Below are positions 44,407-52,571 of a stretch of DNA of 64,000 bases, piece after piece; the stretch's first letter is position 1, and each line of letters starts with the position of its first letter. The stretch spans positions 2,929,501-2,993,500 of the forward strand of contig NZ_CP068023.1 in the NCBI RefSeq assembly GCF_016695175.1. Reading direction: 5' to 3'. The notes under the pieces were generated by a model. That model worked only from the letters and a program-made list of their open reading frames with translations, searched no databases and was not told the DNA's origin. Both the position numbers and the translations under genes were made by a program. This stretch comes from Pseudoalteromonas sp. GCY (GTDB lineage Bacteria > Pseudomonadota > Gammaproteobacteria > Enterobacterales > Alteromonadaceae).

Positions 44407-46245
44407 ATGAACAATAGACTAGTAATAAAATATGTAAGTGCGGCAGTGGCTTGCACACTGTTTCTCGCAAGTTGTAGCTCACCAAGTAAAAAACCTTCAG
44501 TGCCCAAAGAAACGCTCGACCCGGTTGCAGAATCTGGTCAAGTGCCTGAGCGAGTTTGGCTCAATCAAGGATGGTCAGATAAACTTCGGCAAGACTTTTG
44601 GTTCACAGGGCAAGGGTCACAAATCATTCCCTATACTTGGTTTACTTGGTTAGAGCAGCCCAACAGTAAAAAACTCTTTCGCGATAGCGAACATATGGAA
44701 ATGCTGCGCTACCTGCCCAGTAAAACCGCCGCCAATAACCCTTCAGGTTTGCCCATCGGCTTTGCTGTGCATAACAATCAAACCACGGGACAAGCTTGGG
44801 TCGGGATGACCTGTGCCGCATGTCACACTAACCAAATTAACTATAATGGCACAAAAATCTTGGTAGAAGGTGCGCCCACCCTCGCCAACTTTGTACTCTT
44901 CTTTAGCCGCCTAAATGCCGCGTTAGAAGCGACCCTTAACGATAATCAAAAGTTTAGCCGTTTCGCGATGCGCGTATTAAAAGAGGGGGCATCGCAAGAA
45001 TTGATTGATGATTTACGGGACGATCTCAAGCATGTGGCACTCGCAACCGCCGAGCGACAAACCGTTAATGACTTGCCCGAAGACTATCCAGACGATTTTA
45101 CCAGCTATGCTCGACTTGACGCGTTTGGCAATATTCAAAACGCCGGTACGGCATTTGCGCTTGACGACCTTAACAATAAAAATGCGCCCACCGCCCCCGT
45201 CTCCTATCCATTTTTATGGGGGACACACCAGTCAAATGTTGTGCAGTGGAATGCTTCCGCGCCCAATATTCCTGTGGTCGGCCCATTAGTACGCAACATT
45301 GGTGAAGTTGTGGGTGTGTTTGGTTCGTTATCCATTGAAGAGGCACCGGTTTGGCAGCGCGTTTGGGGGAAACATGCTCGATATAGCTCAACGGTAGACA
45401 TGCATGCGTTAGGGCAACTAGAAGCGTGGGTAAAAACACTTCTGCCACCAGCTTGGCCTGAGCAATACCTTCCAGGGATTGACACCAATAAGGCGGCACA
45501 AGGAAAAATGTTATTCCAAGCAAATTGCGCCAACTGCCACCAACTCATTGATAGCAAAAACCTACTCAAGGATTACGAAGCGGTAAAAGTACCGGTAAAA
45601 GAGATAGGCACCGACCCGACTATGTCTAATAACGCAAGCTGCCACATGGCAAAAACATTGTTCTTGGAAGGCACAAAAACCGACATTATCGCGGGAGACA
45701 AATTCCAAGCGGTGGATAGCGCTATCGATATCCCAGTAAACGGCGTGGTGGGTCTAGTGCTAAAAGATCCCATCAAAGCAATCGAAGCGGGCTTAATAGC
45801 GGAACGCACCGGGCCAGATGGTAAGAAAACCACCGTGAAAAAATCCATTGAAGAGCGCCTCAAAGTCTATTTGGCAAATAGACAACAGTTAACGCCCAAT
45901 ACTAACGAAGATTGTGTGGATGGTTTTTACGATGCGGGCGTCTACAAAGCAAGGCCGTTAAATGGAATTTGGGCAACCGCGCCTTATTTACATAATGGTT
46001 CTGTGCCAAACCTATGGTCACTACTACAATCACCAGAGTCGCGCCCAGATACCTTCTGGGTTGGCAGTCGCGAATTCGATCCTATCAACGTTGGCTATAT
46101 TACTCATCAAGGCATGAACGAGTTCAAAGTGAACAAAGCCAGTGGTGAGGTTATGCCGGGCAATGATAACAGCGGTCACGTTTACGGCACTACCTTGAGT
46201 GACAATGAAAAGTGGCAAATCGTTGAGTTTTTGAAAACGCTATAA
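44407..46245 (+). CDS. Di-haem cytochrome c peroxidase-like lipoprotein
   Basis: Lipoprotein of 612 aa (signal ending CTLFLASC). It has two c-type haem sites, CAACH at 136-140 and CANCH at 374-378. The C-terminal end carries ARPLNGIWATAPYLHNGSVP, then LWSLL, the conserved motif of large di-haem proteins related to CcpA, MauG and the rubber oxygenase RoxA. It is much longer than CcpA (about 330 aa), which favours the RoxA/MauG-like group. The exact reaction (peroxidase, oxygenase or cofactor maturation) is not decided. It diverges from the cytochrome b/EB-dh gene 184 bases away, so the two likely form one electron-transfer locus. Confidence 0.85.
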   Translation: MNNRLVIKYVSAAVACTLFLASCSSPSKKPSVPKETLDPVAESGQVPERVWLNQGWSDKLRQDFWFTGQGSQIIPYTWFTWLEQPNSKKLFRDSEHMEMLRYLPSKTAANNPSGLPIGFAVHNNQTTGQAWVGMTCAACHTNQINYNGTKILVEGAPTLANFVLFFSRLNAALEATLNDNQKFSRFAMRVLKEGASQELIDDLRDDLKHVALATAERQTVNDLPEDYPDDFTSYARLDAFGNIQNAGTAFALDDLNNKNAPTAPVSYPFLWGTHQSNVVQWNASAPNIPVVGPLVRNIGEVVGVFGSLSIEEAPVWQRVWGKHARYSSTVDMHALGQLEAWVKTLLPPAWPEQYLPGIDTNKAAQGKMLFQANCANCHQLIDSKNLLKDYEAVKVPVKEIGTDPTMSNNASCHMAKTLFLEGTKTDIIAGDKFQAVDSAIDIPVNGVVGLVLKDPIKAIEAGLIAERTGPDGKKTTVKKSIEERLKVYLANRQQLTPNTNEDCVDGFYDAGVYKARPLNGIWATAPYLHNGSVPNLWSLLQSPESRPDTFWVGSREFDPINVGYITHQGMNEFKVNKASGEVMPGNDNSGHVYGTTLSDNEKWQIVEFLKTL

Positions 46246-46277
46246 ACGCCATGTAGCGCTATTTAACACCAAAAACG

Positions 46278-46299
46278 AAGGGCCAAATAAAGGCCCTTT
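46278..46299. terminator. Bidirectional terminator
   Basis: Arms AAGGGCC and GGCCCTT with a seven-base loop. T-rich tails lie on both sides (TTTG on the plus strand, CGTTTTTGG on the minus). It ends the convergent di-haem and GNAT/C39 genes. Confidence 0.8.
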
Positions 46300-46321
46300 G
46301 ACTTATAACAGAGAACGTTAT

Positions 46322-47431
46322 TTAAAATGACTCGTGTAACACCACCAGCGCACTTAACTTGCTTGCGCCAAACGTCATCATTTTTTCAAAATCCGACCTT
46401 GCGATGGGTACTTGCTGGCAGTCGATAGGGTTTTGGTCGTCCTCGACATCAGGGTCATTAAGATATAAACACAACTCATCCAACCCCGTAATAAGCACCC
46501 AATGCGGCGCTTTTTTACCGTTTAGTCTATAAGTGCTGATCAGTGCCAGTACCGCACTGCCCTGCAATAGCCATTGCTCAACCTGTTCAAGCTTTACATC
46601 GGCCTGATGAATAGCAATATCACGATATTCACACTCTTGACGGAATTGCTCATGAACTAAGGTCATCACCTGTTTTTTCTGCGCGCTTCTAACGCCATCT
46701 AAAAATAGCGGGCCCGCCGTATTCACCATCACCTCAGCCGCAAAACCACGGCGCTCCGCAGCCAATGCCAAACCAAATGGGTGGCAGCCGCCGTGACCTG
46801 CGGTCATAAAGATGGTGGTCGCTTCACGCCATATCTCAAGCTCTAAGGCCTGATCGCCCATACAGCCTGGGTCTATACTTGCCATTGCCATCATCAGTGA
46901 CGCCGGTCCGCAAGTGAAGTCTGTCGTTTGCTGATACCAAGGTGCCTGATGCAACACCGCCTTTTGTGACAGCTTACGCACGCATTTTTGCATTCTTAGC
47001 GCGTCATCATGATCCGCGTAATAGTTTTGATACTCGCCAAATACCCGATAACCCATGCGTTTATATAAGCCGATGGCCGCGTCGTTACGTTTAGCCACCT
47101 CTAAACGCATATATAACCAGCCCATTTCACCTGCTCTGACTTCAAGCTCTGACATCAGTTGGCGTGCGATCCCTTTCCCTTGATGATGAGGTGATACCGC
47201 CAATGAGTAAAGCCTTGCCAGCCGCGTTCCTTGGTGCAACCAAAGCAAACCATAGCCCACTAATTCCCCTGCTAACTTTGCAGTGAGCAGCAGGCTATGT
47301 TCAAAACTGATGTAATGCTTGAGTTGGCGACGACTCAGTCTATCTGCACTAAAGCAGCTTTGCTCCAGCGCATTCAGTGAGTTCAAATCTTGCAGTGTCG
47401 CCTTTTCAAGCACCAACGCGGCTTGTAACAT
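46322..47431 (-). CDS. GNAT acetyltransferase / C39-like peptidase fusion
   Basis: Cytosolic two-domain protein of 369 aa. Residues 1-150 are a RimI-type N-acetyltransferase with the acetyl-CoA loop SPHHQGKGIARQLM near 80-93. Residues 165-360 are a C39/papain-like domain: QTTDFTCGPASLMMAM with the nucleophile C174, the histidine in APHWVLITG and the aspartate in LNDPDVEDD. All three catalytic positions are visible. There is no membrane or ABC part, unlike bacteriocin C39 exporters. Its ATG overlaps the RimK-like stop by one base, so the two are co-translated. The substrate is unknown; a peptide tail added by the ligase is the natural guess. Confidence 0.88.
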   Translation of the reverse strand: MLQAALVLEKATLQDLNSLNALEQSCFSADRLSRRQLKHYISFEHSLLLTAKLAGELVGYGLLWLHQGTRLARLYSLAVSPHHQGKGIARQLMSELEVRAGEMGWLYMRLEVAKRNDAAIGLYKRMGYRVFGEYQNYYADHDDALRMQKCVRKLSQKAVLHQAPWYQQTTDFTCGPASLMMAMASIDPGCMGDQALELEIWREATTIFMTAGHGGCHPFGLALAAERRGFAAEVMVNTAGPLFLDGVRSAQKKQVMTLVHEQFRQECEYRDIAIHQADVKLEQVEQWLLQGSAVLALISTYRLNGKKAPHWVLITGLDELCLYLNDPDVEDDQNPIDCQQVPIARSDFEKMMTFGASKLSALVVLHESF

Positions 47432-48879
47432 TACTTTTTACCTCTCGCTTCAAGACGTCTTGAAAATTCAGACATCACTTGCATGTACAGCTCGTCACCG
47501 AGATATTTGTCTTCAACCCCTTGGTCAATATTCGGGTTGTCGTTTACTTCAAGCACGTAGGCTTTGCCGTTGTGCTCTTTAATATCAATACCATACAAAC
47601 CATTCCCCACAACTGCCGCCGCTTTTAACGCTGCACGTAACACCGCCTTTGGCACTTCAAACGTTGGTAGCGTGTCAAACCCACCCGAGAAATTACGTTT
47701 TGATTCATGGTTATAGATTTGCCAATGGTTACGTGCCATATGGTAACGGCATGCGTAAATTGCACGGCCATTTAATACCCCAATACGCCAGTCGTAGTCT
47801 GTGTATAAGTAAGCTTGCGCCAACACAATCGCAGAGACGCTCATCAGCTCTTGTAAACGCTCGCCAAGTTCTTCTTTAGTTTTTACTTTAAATACGCCTT
47901 TTGAGAACGAACTCTCAGGCATTTTAAGCACCATAGGTAGCGATAACTCAGCAATGAGTTTATCGATTACTTGTTCATTACACTGACTCACAAATCGCGT
48001 TTCTAAACTTGGCACCTTCTTGTAATTAAAGGCATCATGCAAAAACACCTTATTACAACAGCGTAGAATCGAGCTTGGGTCATCAATTACGACTAAATCT
48101 TTTTGCTCTGCTTCTTGCGCAAGGCGATAAGTATGGTGATCAATCGCTGTGGTTTCACGAATAAATAGCCCATCGTATTGGCCTAAGTTGTATAACTCAG
48201 CCGCTTCTAATGGATGTACTTTAATGCCAAGCTTTTCACCCGCTTTAACAAAGCGGCTGATCGCTCCTTTATTACTTGGCGGCAACTTTTCATCATGATC
48301 CACCAGCATCGCGATATCCCAGCGATACTTTTTGTGACTCTTACGTTTGTTCCACTGAGTGGCATGCACATGACCTAATACTTGAGTACAAAACTCAAGC
48401 TGCGCCAACTGTAGTGTCGAAAAGTCGCGACGCTGCACCTGCACACGCACGCCTTTGTCTTGCTGCTGTAATGTCACTTTTAGTAAAGGCGCAGGAAATT
48501 GCTGAAATAAATACGCCGCCAACTTACTAAACTCAGGCTGTTGGGTTTCGCCCATACAAATGATCAGCTCAGCGTCATCGGTAATCGCGATCCCACGCTT
48601 ATCAAACCAAGCTTGCGATAAAAACAACGCATTATCGCCATCACGTAAACCGTTAATGATCTTGAGACTCGGAAGCACTTGGTGATTGCGCGCTTCAGCA
48701 AGTAAAGAGCAGTAATAACCTTGGCTTAAATAACGGTCACAGTCACATAAATTAATCACTCGAAGTTTTGATTCACCGAGCTTTGGGTACTCTTGCAAAT
48801 ATGTTTCAAACGTCACTACGTTATTTGCCAAAGGCAGTACATCTGCATTTTGATCAACAACGAATAGAGTAGATAGCAT
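47431..48879 (-). CDS. RimK-like ATP-grasp ligase
   Basis: ATP-grasp carboxylate-amine ligase of 482 aa, longer than E. coli RimK (300 aa) because of a 190-residue N-terminal domain (RVINLCDCDRYLSQGYYCSL). The ATP-grasp half has PMVLKMPESSFSKGVFKVKT, DYDWRIGVLNGRAIYACRYH and the Mg site VLEVNDNPNIDQG. RimK-type enzymes add glutamate residues to protein C-termini or make peptides and cofactor tails. AAGGAT precedes the ATG. It is the first gene of a two-gene operon with the GNAT/C39 fusion. Its acceptor is unknown. Confidence 0.9.
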   Translation of the reverse strand: MLSTLFVVDQNADVLPLANNVVTFETYLQEYPKLGESKLRVINLCDCDRYLSQGYYCSLLAEARNHQVLPSLKIINGLRDGDNALFLSQAWFDKRGIAITDDAELIICMGETQQPEFSKLAAYLFQQFPAPLLKVTLQQQDKGVRVQVQRRDFSTLQLAQLEFCTQVLGHVHATQWNKRKSHKKYRWDIAMLVDHDEKLPPSNKGAISRFVKAGEKLGIKVHPLEAAELYNLGQYDGLFIRETTAIDHHTYRLAQEAEQKDLVVIDDPSSILRCCNKVFLHDAFNYKKVPSLETRFVSQCNEQVIDKLIAELSLPMVLKMPESSFSKGVFKVKTKEELGERLQELMSVSAIVLAQAYLYTDYDWRIGVLNGRAIYACRYHMARNHWQIYNHESKRNFSGGFDTLPTFEVPKAVLRAALKAAAVVGNGLYGIDIKEHNGKAYVLEVNDNPNIDQGVEDKYLGDELYMQVMSEFSRRLEARGKK

Positions 48880-49233
48880 CTAAATAATCCTTAGGTGGCG
48901 ATGCGTTGGCACATCATTACATGATGGTTTAGGCACCCCACGATTTAACATAGGGTTAGTGGGAAAATTCAAGGGCCCACATTAAAGTGGAGTAGTTGTA
49001 ATCTTAAATATAGCACTTAGCAATTGAGTAATTTTGATTCTCAAGATAAATCTTTCTTGCTGTCGACAATTTAAATAAAACACTTAAATTTCAAACAGTT
49101 AAAAACCATAAAAGCACGTACAATCAGATTCGATTGAAACGATTAAGATTTCTCGTGTTTACAAACAGATATCAAGGGTGAAATAGCAAGCGGTAGGCAT
49201 GCTTAGGAACACCACGAGCAGTGAGTGCTCTGG

Positions 49234-49256
49234 TTGAGGTGGGTGTCAGCGATTTA
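49234..49256 (+). repeat. 23-base direct repeat, left copy
   Basis: Starts TTGAGGTGGGTGTC and ends AGCGATTTA. It is identical to 50497-50519 except for one base (T versus C at the seventh position). The two copies bracket 1240 bases with two unknown genes. Confidence 0.85.
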
Positions 49257-49411
49257 GTGATTTATTAAGCCCCACTAATTTGGTGAACTTAATACCGTTG
49301 TGAGCGGACCATGCAATACTATGATTAGGATGTCAAAATCACCATGCCACTGCAGTTTTTTTGTAAGGTGAACACGATTTGGGCGCACCTGACAATTAAT
49401 CGCATAAATAT

Positions 49412-49430
49412 CACTTAAAAAACCTAAGTG
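49412..49430 (+). terminator. Hairpin with T-rich tail
   Basis: Arms CACTTA and TAAGTG around a seven-base loop, followed by TTTTATTT. It has no gene immediately upstream on this strand, so it may be a leader structure of the following gene. Confidence 0.45.
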
Positions 49431-49498
49431 TTTTATTTAGTTGGTGTGATATTTGCTTTACCTTTCATAGAGTTTACTAATAGCAAGGAGCCTACGCT

Positions 49499-49861
49499 AT
49501 GCAACTACCACGTAATATGATGGATATGTATTTTGGTTACAACTTCCGGGTTGGTGATGTAAAAGGGACCAAGGAAAGTATTGTTGAGTTTGAGCAAATT
49601 GCCCAAAACGCTTCTTCCGCCGAAGAGAAAGAGCGTTATGCTCAGGCGGCAAAACAGCTAAAAACAGAAGTTTTGCCTCAGATGGAAAAAGAGATGGAGC
49701 AGCTGGGCAAGCAGCTTGGACTCAAAGCTGGTCAAATAGGCACCGAAGTAGAACTAAATGGTGACTCCCTATCAAATTTAGCTATCAAAAAGGACCGATA
49801 TGGGGTACTATCTGCTGTAACTCCCTATGAAACTGGGAGTTTTTATCATAATAAAATATAA
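49499..49861 (+). CDS. Unknown small protein, repeat-flanked block
   Basis: A 120-aa soluble protein starting MQLPRNMMDMYFGYNFRVGD. It has a central helical, charged coiled-coil segment (about residues 28-75, EEKERYAQAAKQLKTEVLPQ) and no signal peptide. AAGGAG stands ten bases before the ATG. No family is recognised. A terminator-like hairpin (49819-49841) lies inside the last codons, so the transcript may end before or at the stop. The next gene starts 11 bases later. Confidence 0.68.
   Translation: MQLPRNMMDMYFGYNFRVGDVKGTKESIVEFEQIAQNASSAEEKERYAQAAKQLKTEVLPQMEKEMEQLGKQLGLKAGQIGTEVELNGDSLSNLAIKKDRYGVLSAVTPYETGSFYHNKI
49819..49844 (+). terminator. Terminator-like hairpin inside the end of a gene
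   Basis: Arms AACTCCC (49819-49825) and GGGAGTT (49835-49841) with a nine-base loop are followed by TTT. It lies 18 bases before the stop codon of the 120-aa gene. Confidence 0.65.
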
Positions 49862-49872
49862 AGGATTAATTT

Positions 49873-50325
49873 ATGTTTAAAAAAGGTTTGCTGGTTTCAG
49901 CACTGGTCTTAAGTAGCTCAGCGATGGCAAACATCAGTGTCATTGTCGAAAATGATGCGAGCGGCTACGACGTTAAACTGACTAGCAAAGATGCTGAGTC
50001 TTCTCGATACATTCCTGCGCCACTAACAACACTTGCTGGCAAATCTCGAGATCGTTTCGATGTTCTGAGCAACTATCCAAGTGTTGTTCGCATTGTTGAT
50101 CTTGAGTATCAGTTTGCCGATAGCAGCATTGCGCCTCGTTGTCATTTCAGGTTGGTGGTCATGAAGGATTACCGTAGTGGCAAAATGGTGCCGCAAAAAG
50201 TGATTGCTGAAAATGAGGGTGGATCATACCGTGATCGTGCTATCTGCTCAGGAAAGCTCAACTCTTTTGATCTGAATAATGGTGATGCGGCGGTTACTTT
50301 CTCTATCAATCGTAGAAAGTACTAA
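49873..50325 (+). CDS. Unknown exported protein, repeat-flanked block
   Basis: A 150-aa protein with a clear signal peptide (MFKKGLLVSALVLSSSAMAN) and a mature part of beta-rich look (ISVIVENDASGYDVKLTSKD). Two cysteines (APRCHFRLV and RAICSGKL) could form one disulphide. AAGGA precedes the ATG. No family is recognised. It is the second gene of the block between direct repeats; the hairpin inside the previous gene suggests the two are not made in equal amounts. Confidence 0.7.
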   Translation: MFKKGLLVSALVLSSSAMANISVIVENDASGYDVKLTSKDAESSRYIPAPLTTLAGKSRDRFDVLSNYPSVVRIVDLEYQFADSSIAPRCHFRLVVMKDYRSGKMVPQKVIAENEGGSYRDRAICSGKLNSFDLNNGDAAVTFSINRRKY

Positions 50326-50628
50326 CTGCAAGGGGGTTGCCAGCTAGCAGCCCCACTTTAGAATTTCACAGTCATTATATTGTAAGCCAAAACCAAATTG
50401 TATTGGCTTGATTAACGCTCTTCAAAAAGGAATCAATGACACCTATCACTACGTTTCAGTATTAAAACTTAAGTGATATTTTTAGAACACACCAATTTGA
50501 GGCGGGTGTCAGCGATTTATACTACTCGGCGCTCCCAATTTCCACTTCTCTCACTTATAAAACGCTCAAATTCGATTAAATCTGATTAGCTGAACCTAAC
50601 AAACCAAAACTTACCCAACTTTAGCTCT
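50326..50628. other. Intergenic region with second direct-repeat copy
   Basis: It holds the right copy of the 23-base repeat (50497-50519) and the region past the convergent AraC-type gene. I see no terminator with a T run and no credible gene. Confidence 0.5.
50497..50519 (+). repeat. 23-base direct repeat, right copy
   Basis: One mismatch to 49234-49256. Some weaker similarity continues to the right of both copies (both reach a GC-rich stretch followed by AATTT). Confidence 0.85.
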
Positions 50629-51597
50629 TCACTTTAGCTTTGACGGTGACTTCCCGTACCATTTTATACAAACCTTATTCAGCGCACTTTGCTCTGTAAA
50701 ACCGAGTGCGTCTACAATATCGAGCAACCTTGTGTTGCCGATGAGTTGTTCAAATCTATGCTTTCGCTCTTGGTCGAGTAAGGTTCTAAAGCTGGTGTGT
50801 TGTGTTTTTAGCTTACGCTGCATCGAACGCACACTCATGTTTAATGCCTTAGCAATACTTGCTTGGTTGACTCCGGCCAGTGAATGCTTTGCCGCAAGTA
50901 AATTGACAACACGCGTTTTTAAATCATGATTATCACAGAGCGCTGATACGCTTTTAGCAACCGCTTGCTCAATATGTTCGTGCATTAGGCTGTCAACGGT
51001 GGCGACTGGCATAGTAAGAAAATCTAACGGAAACGACAGTGCATTTTCAGGGCAGTTTTGTGATACGGGGCAGCCAAACCAAGTTTGCAAACGCTGTAAT
51101 TCTGGGTCACACACGCTAAAGCTAAGCTGGAGTTGGTTAGGCGATAAAGTTGATCGCAAAAGCTGCCGTGCAGCGCTCACCCAAGCGGTCATATTACGCA
51201 AAATGGCTTGCTTACCCAGCGGGGTTTTTGGTTGCCAAGTTAACTTAGCATTGTCGCTATCACTTGTGAATACGGCGAGGCCAATATCGGCGACAATGGC
51301 GTCGTAATGCAATAATGAGGTTATAGCCTGCTGCAAGTCTTTACTGGTTTCGACCAAATAGCCAAGCGCCCCATAATCATGCAGCTGAATCGCTTTACCC
51401 AGCTCAAAGCCAATTAGGGGATCGCCGCTTAACTCCCGCCCTACCTCAAGCAACCGCTCATACTCAACGAGTGTTACACGTTCAGGCCGTGACGTTACCA
51501 GCTCAACAAACTCGCCTTGCAGTCTCTTGTCATCGATAAAATGGTCATGGAGATATGCCCACGCACTATAAAAGTATACAAACGAAGTGGAGTGCAT
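50629..51597 (-). CDS. AraC-family regulator with arabinose-binding-like domain
   Basis: Transcription regulator of 322 aa. The N-terminal 210 residues match the type seen in OruR/ArgR-like regulators (ELSGDPLIGFELGKAIQLHD, YGALGYLVETSKDLQQAI). The C-terminal 100 residues form the AraC helix-turn-helix pair: SLAGVNQASIAKALNMSVRS then MQRKLKTQHTSFRTLLDQER and LLDIVDALGFTEQSALNKVC. These regulators commonly control a neighbouring lipid or amino-acid gene. The start overlaps the possible GTG start of the divergent hydroxylase gene. Confidence 0.88.
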   Translation of the reverse strand: MHSTSFVYFYSAWAYLHDHFIDDKRLQGEFVELVTSRPERVTLVEYERLLEVGRELSGDPLIGFELGKAIQLHDYGALGYLVETSKDLQQAITSLLHYDAIVADIGLAVFTSDSDNAKLTWQPKTPLGKQAILRNMTAWVSAARQLLRSTLSPNQLQLSFSVCDPELQRLQTWFGCPVSQNCPENALSFPLDFLTMPVATVDSLMHEHIEQAVAKSVSALCDNHDLKTRVVNLLAAKHSLAGVNQASIAKALNMSVRSMQRKLKTQHTSFRTLLDQERKHRFEQLIGNTRLLDIVDALGFTEQSALNKVCIKWYGKSPSKLK

Positions 51598-51718
51598 TGC
51601 GGTTCCTTTTGTCGTATTTGGACAAATTGTTGGCGCAGTTTGGCAGGATTGTCAATGGCTAACCCGCTACGCTTGTGGATATAAAGTACCAAAGCTTTGG
51701 CTAAAGAAGGAGCTGTAT

Positions 51719-52567
51719 ATTATTGATGTATCGTTAATTTTACTGGCACTCAGTCCCGTCTTTTTACTTTGTGTTGCCTGGGAATATATTAAGCATCGCG
51801 AATACTATGATTGGCGAGACTCAATACTCAATGCCCTACTCGCCTTGCTCCACCAAGGCAGCGACGCGCTGGCTTTGCTTGTGCTGATGCCGCTCTTTTA
51901 CTGGCTACATCAATTTGCCTTATTCACAATTGAATTAAATCTCTTCACTTTGTTTTTTGGGTTTATTTTGCAAGATTTTTTGTATTACTGGTTTCACCGG
52001 GCATCACATTGTATTCACTGGCTTTGGAGTGCACACGTAGTGCATCACAGTTCGAACAGCATGAATTTTACCACCGCCTTTCGACAAAGTTTGCTTTACC
52101 CAATTGTCGGTATGTGGCTGTTCTGGCTGCCTATGATACTTCTTGGATTTACCCCAACCTTGGTATTTGCCATCGTCGCAATCAACTTAGCTTTTCAATT
52201 TTTTGTCCATACACAAACGGTTAATCGGTTAGGAGTGGTAGAGCGGATCTTTAATACACCTTCCCACCACAGAGTCCATCACGCCAGTAATCCTGACTAT
52301 ATAGATAAAAACTTTGCTGGGGTGCTCATCATTTGGGATAAGCTTTTTGGCACTTTTGTTGAAGAGCGTGAAGACATAACAATTTGCTATGGAATAAGAG
52401 GTGCGGCGCCAAAGCAGACCCCTTTAGACGTTAACTTTGCTCAGTGGCGTCATATGTTCCACCGCTTTTCACAAGCAAACACCTTAAAGGGCAAATGGTT
52501 GGCGTTATTTGGTTATCCAACCCACTTACCCGACAAGCCTAAGAATACAGCTTCGGTCAAGCCCTAG
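51719..52567 (+). CDS. Sterol desaturase/fatty acid hydroxylase family enzyme
   Basis: Integral-membrane di-iron oxygenase. Histidine clusters are present in order: WFHRASHCIHW, SAHVVHHSSNSMN and HHRVHHASN, as in the fatty acid hydroxylase superfamily. Five to six membrane helices are visible. The open frame reaches back to GTG 51587, inside the divergent AraC gene, and contains no in-frame ATG. Protein-like sequence begins near YIIDVSLILLALSPVF, right after AAGAAGGAG; the only codon at ribosome distance there is ATT at 51719, given here as the start. The N-terminus is therefore uncertain. Substrate: probably a membrane lipid. Confidence 0.82.
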   Translation: MIDVSLILLALSPVFLLCVAWEYIKHREYYDWRDSILNALLALLHQGSDALALLVLMPLFYWLHQFALFTIELNLFTLFFGFILQDFLYYWFHRASHCIHWLWSAHVVHHSSNSMNFTTAFRQSLLYPIVGMWLFWLPMILLGFTPTLVFAIVAINLAFQFFVHTQTVNRLGVVERIFNTPSHHRVHHASNPDYIDKNFAGVLIIWDKLFGTFVEEREDITICYGIRGAAPKQTPLDVNFAQWRHMFHRFSQANTLKGKWLALFGYPTHLPDKPKNTASVKP

Positions 52568-52571
52568 TGAG

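Larger units (their letters stand above)
48880..49498. other. 619-base intergenic region with one direct repeat
   Basis: This gap holds the RimK-like promoter side, a small CCCAC/GTGGG stem near 48937-48960, the left copy of the 23-base repeat (49234-49256), and the CACTTA/TAAGTG hairpin at 49412-49430. The latter is followed by TTTTATTT and lies about 70 bases before the next ATG. There is no credible gene. Confidence 0.55.

Noticed and set aside
45170..45569. Two 117-121-aa frames antisense to the di-haem cytochrome gene
   Set aside because: They overlap each other and the well-supported cytochrome gene; no motif or ribosome site.
49234..50519. An integron attC-type cassette
   Set aside because: The repeats lack the GTTRRRY-type core and the folded attC form, and no integrase is in the window.
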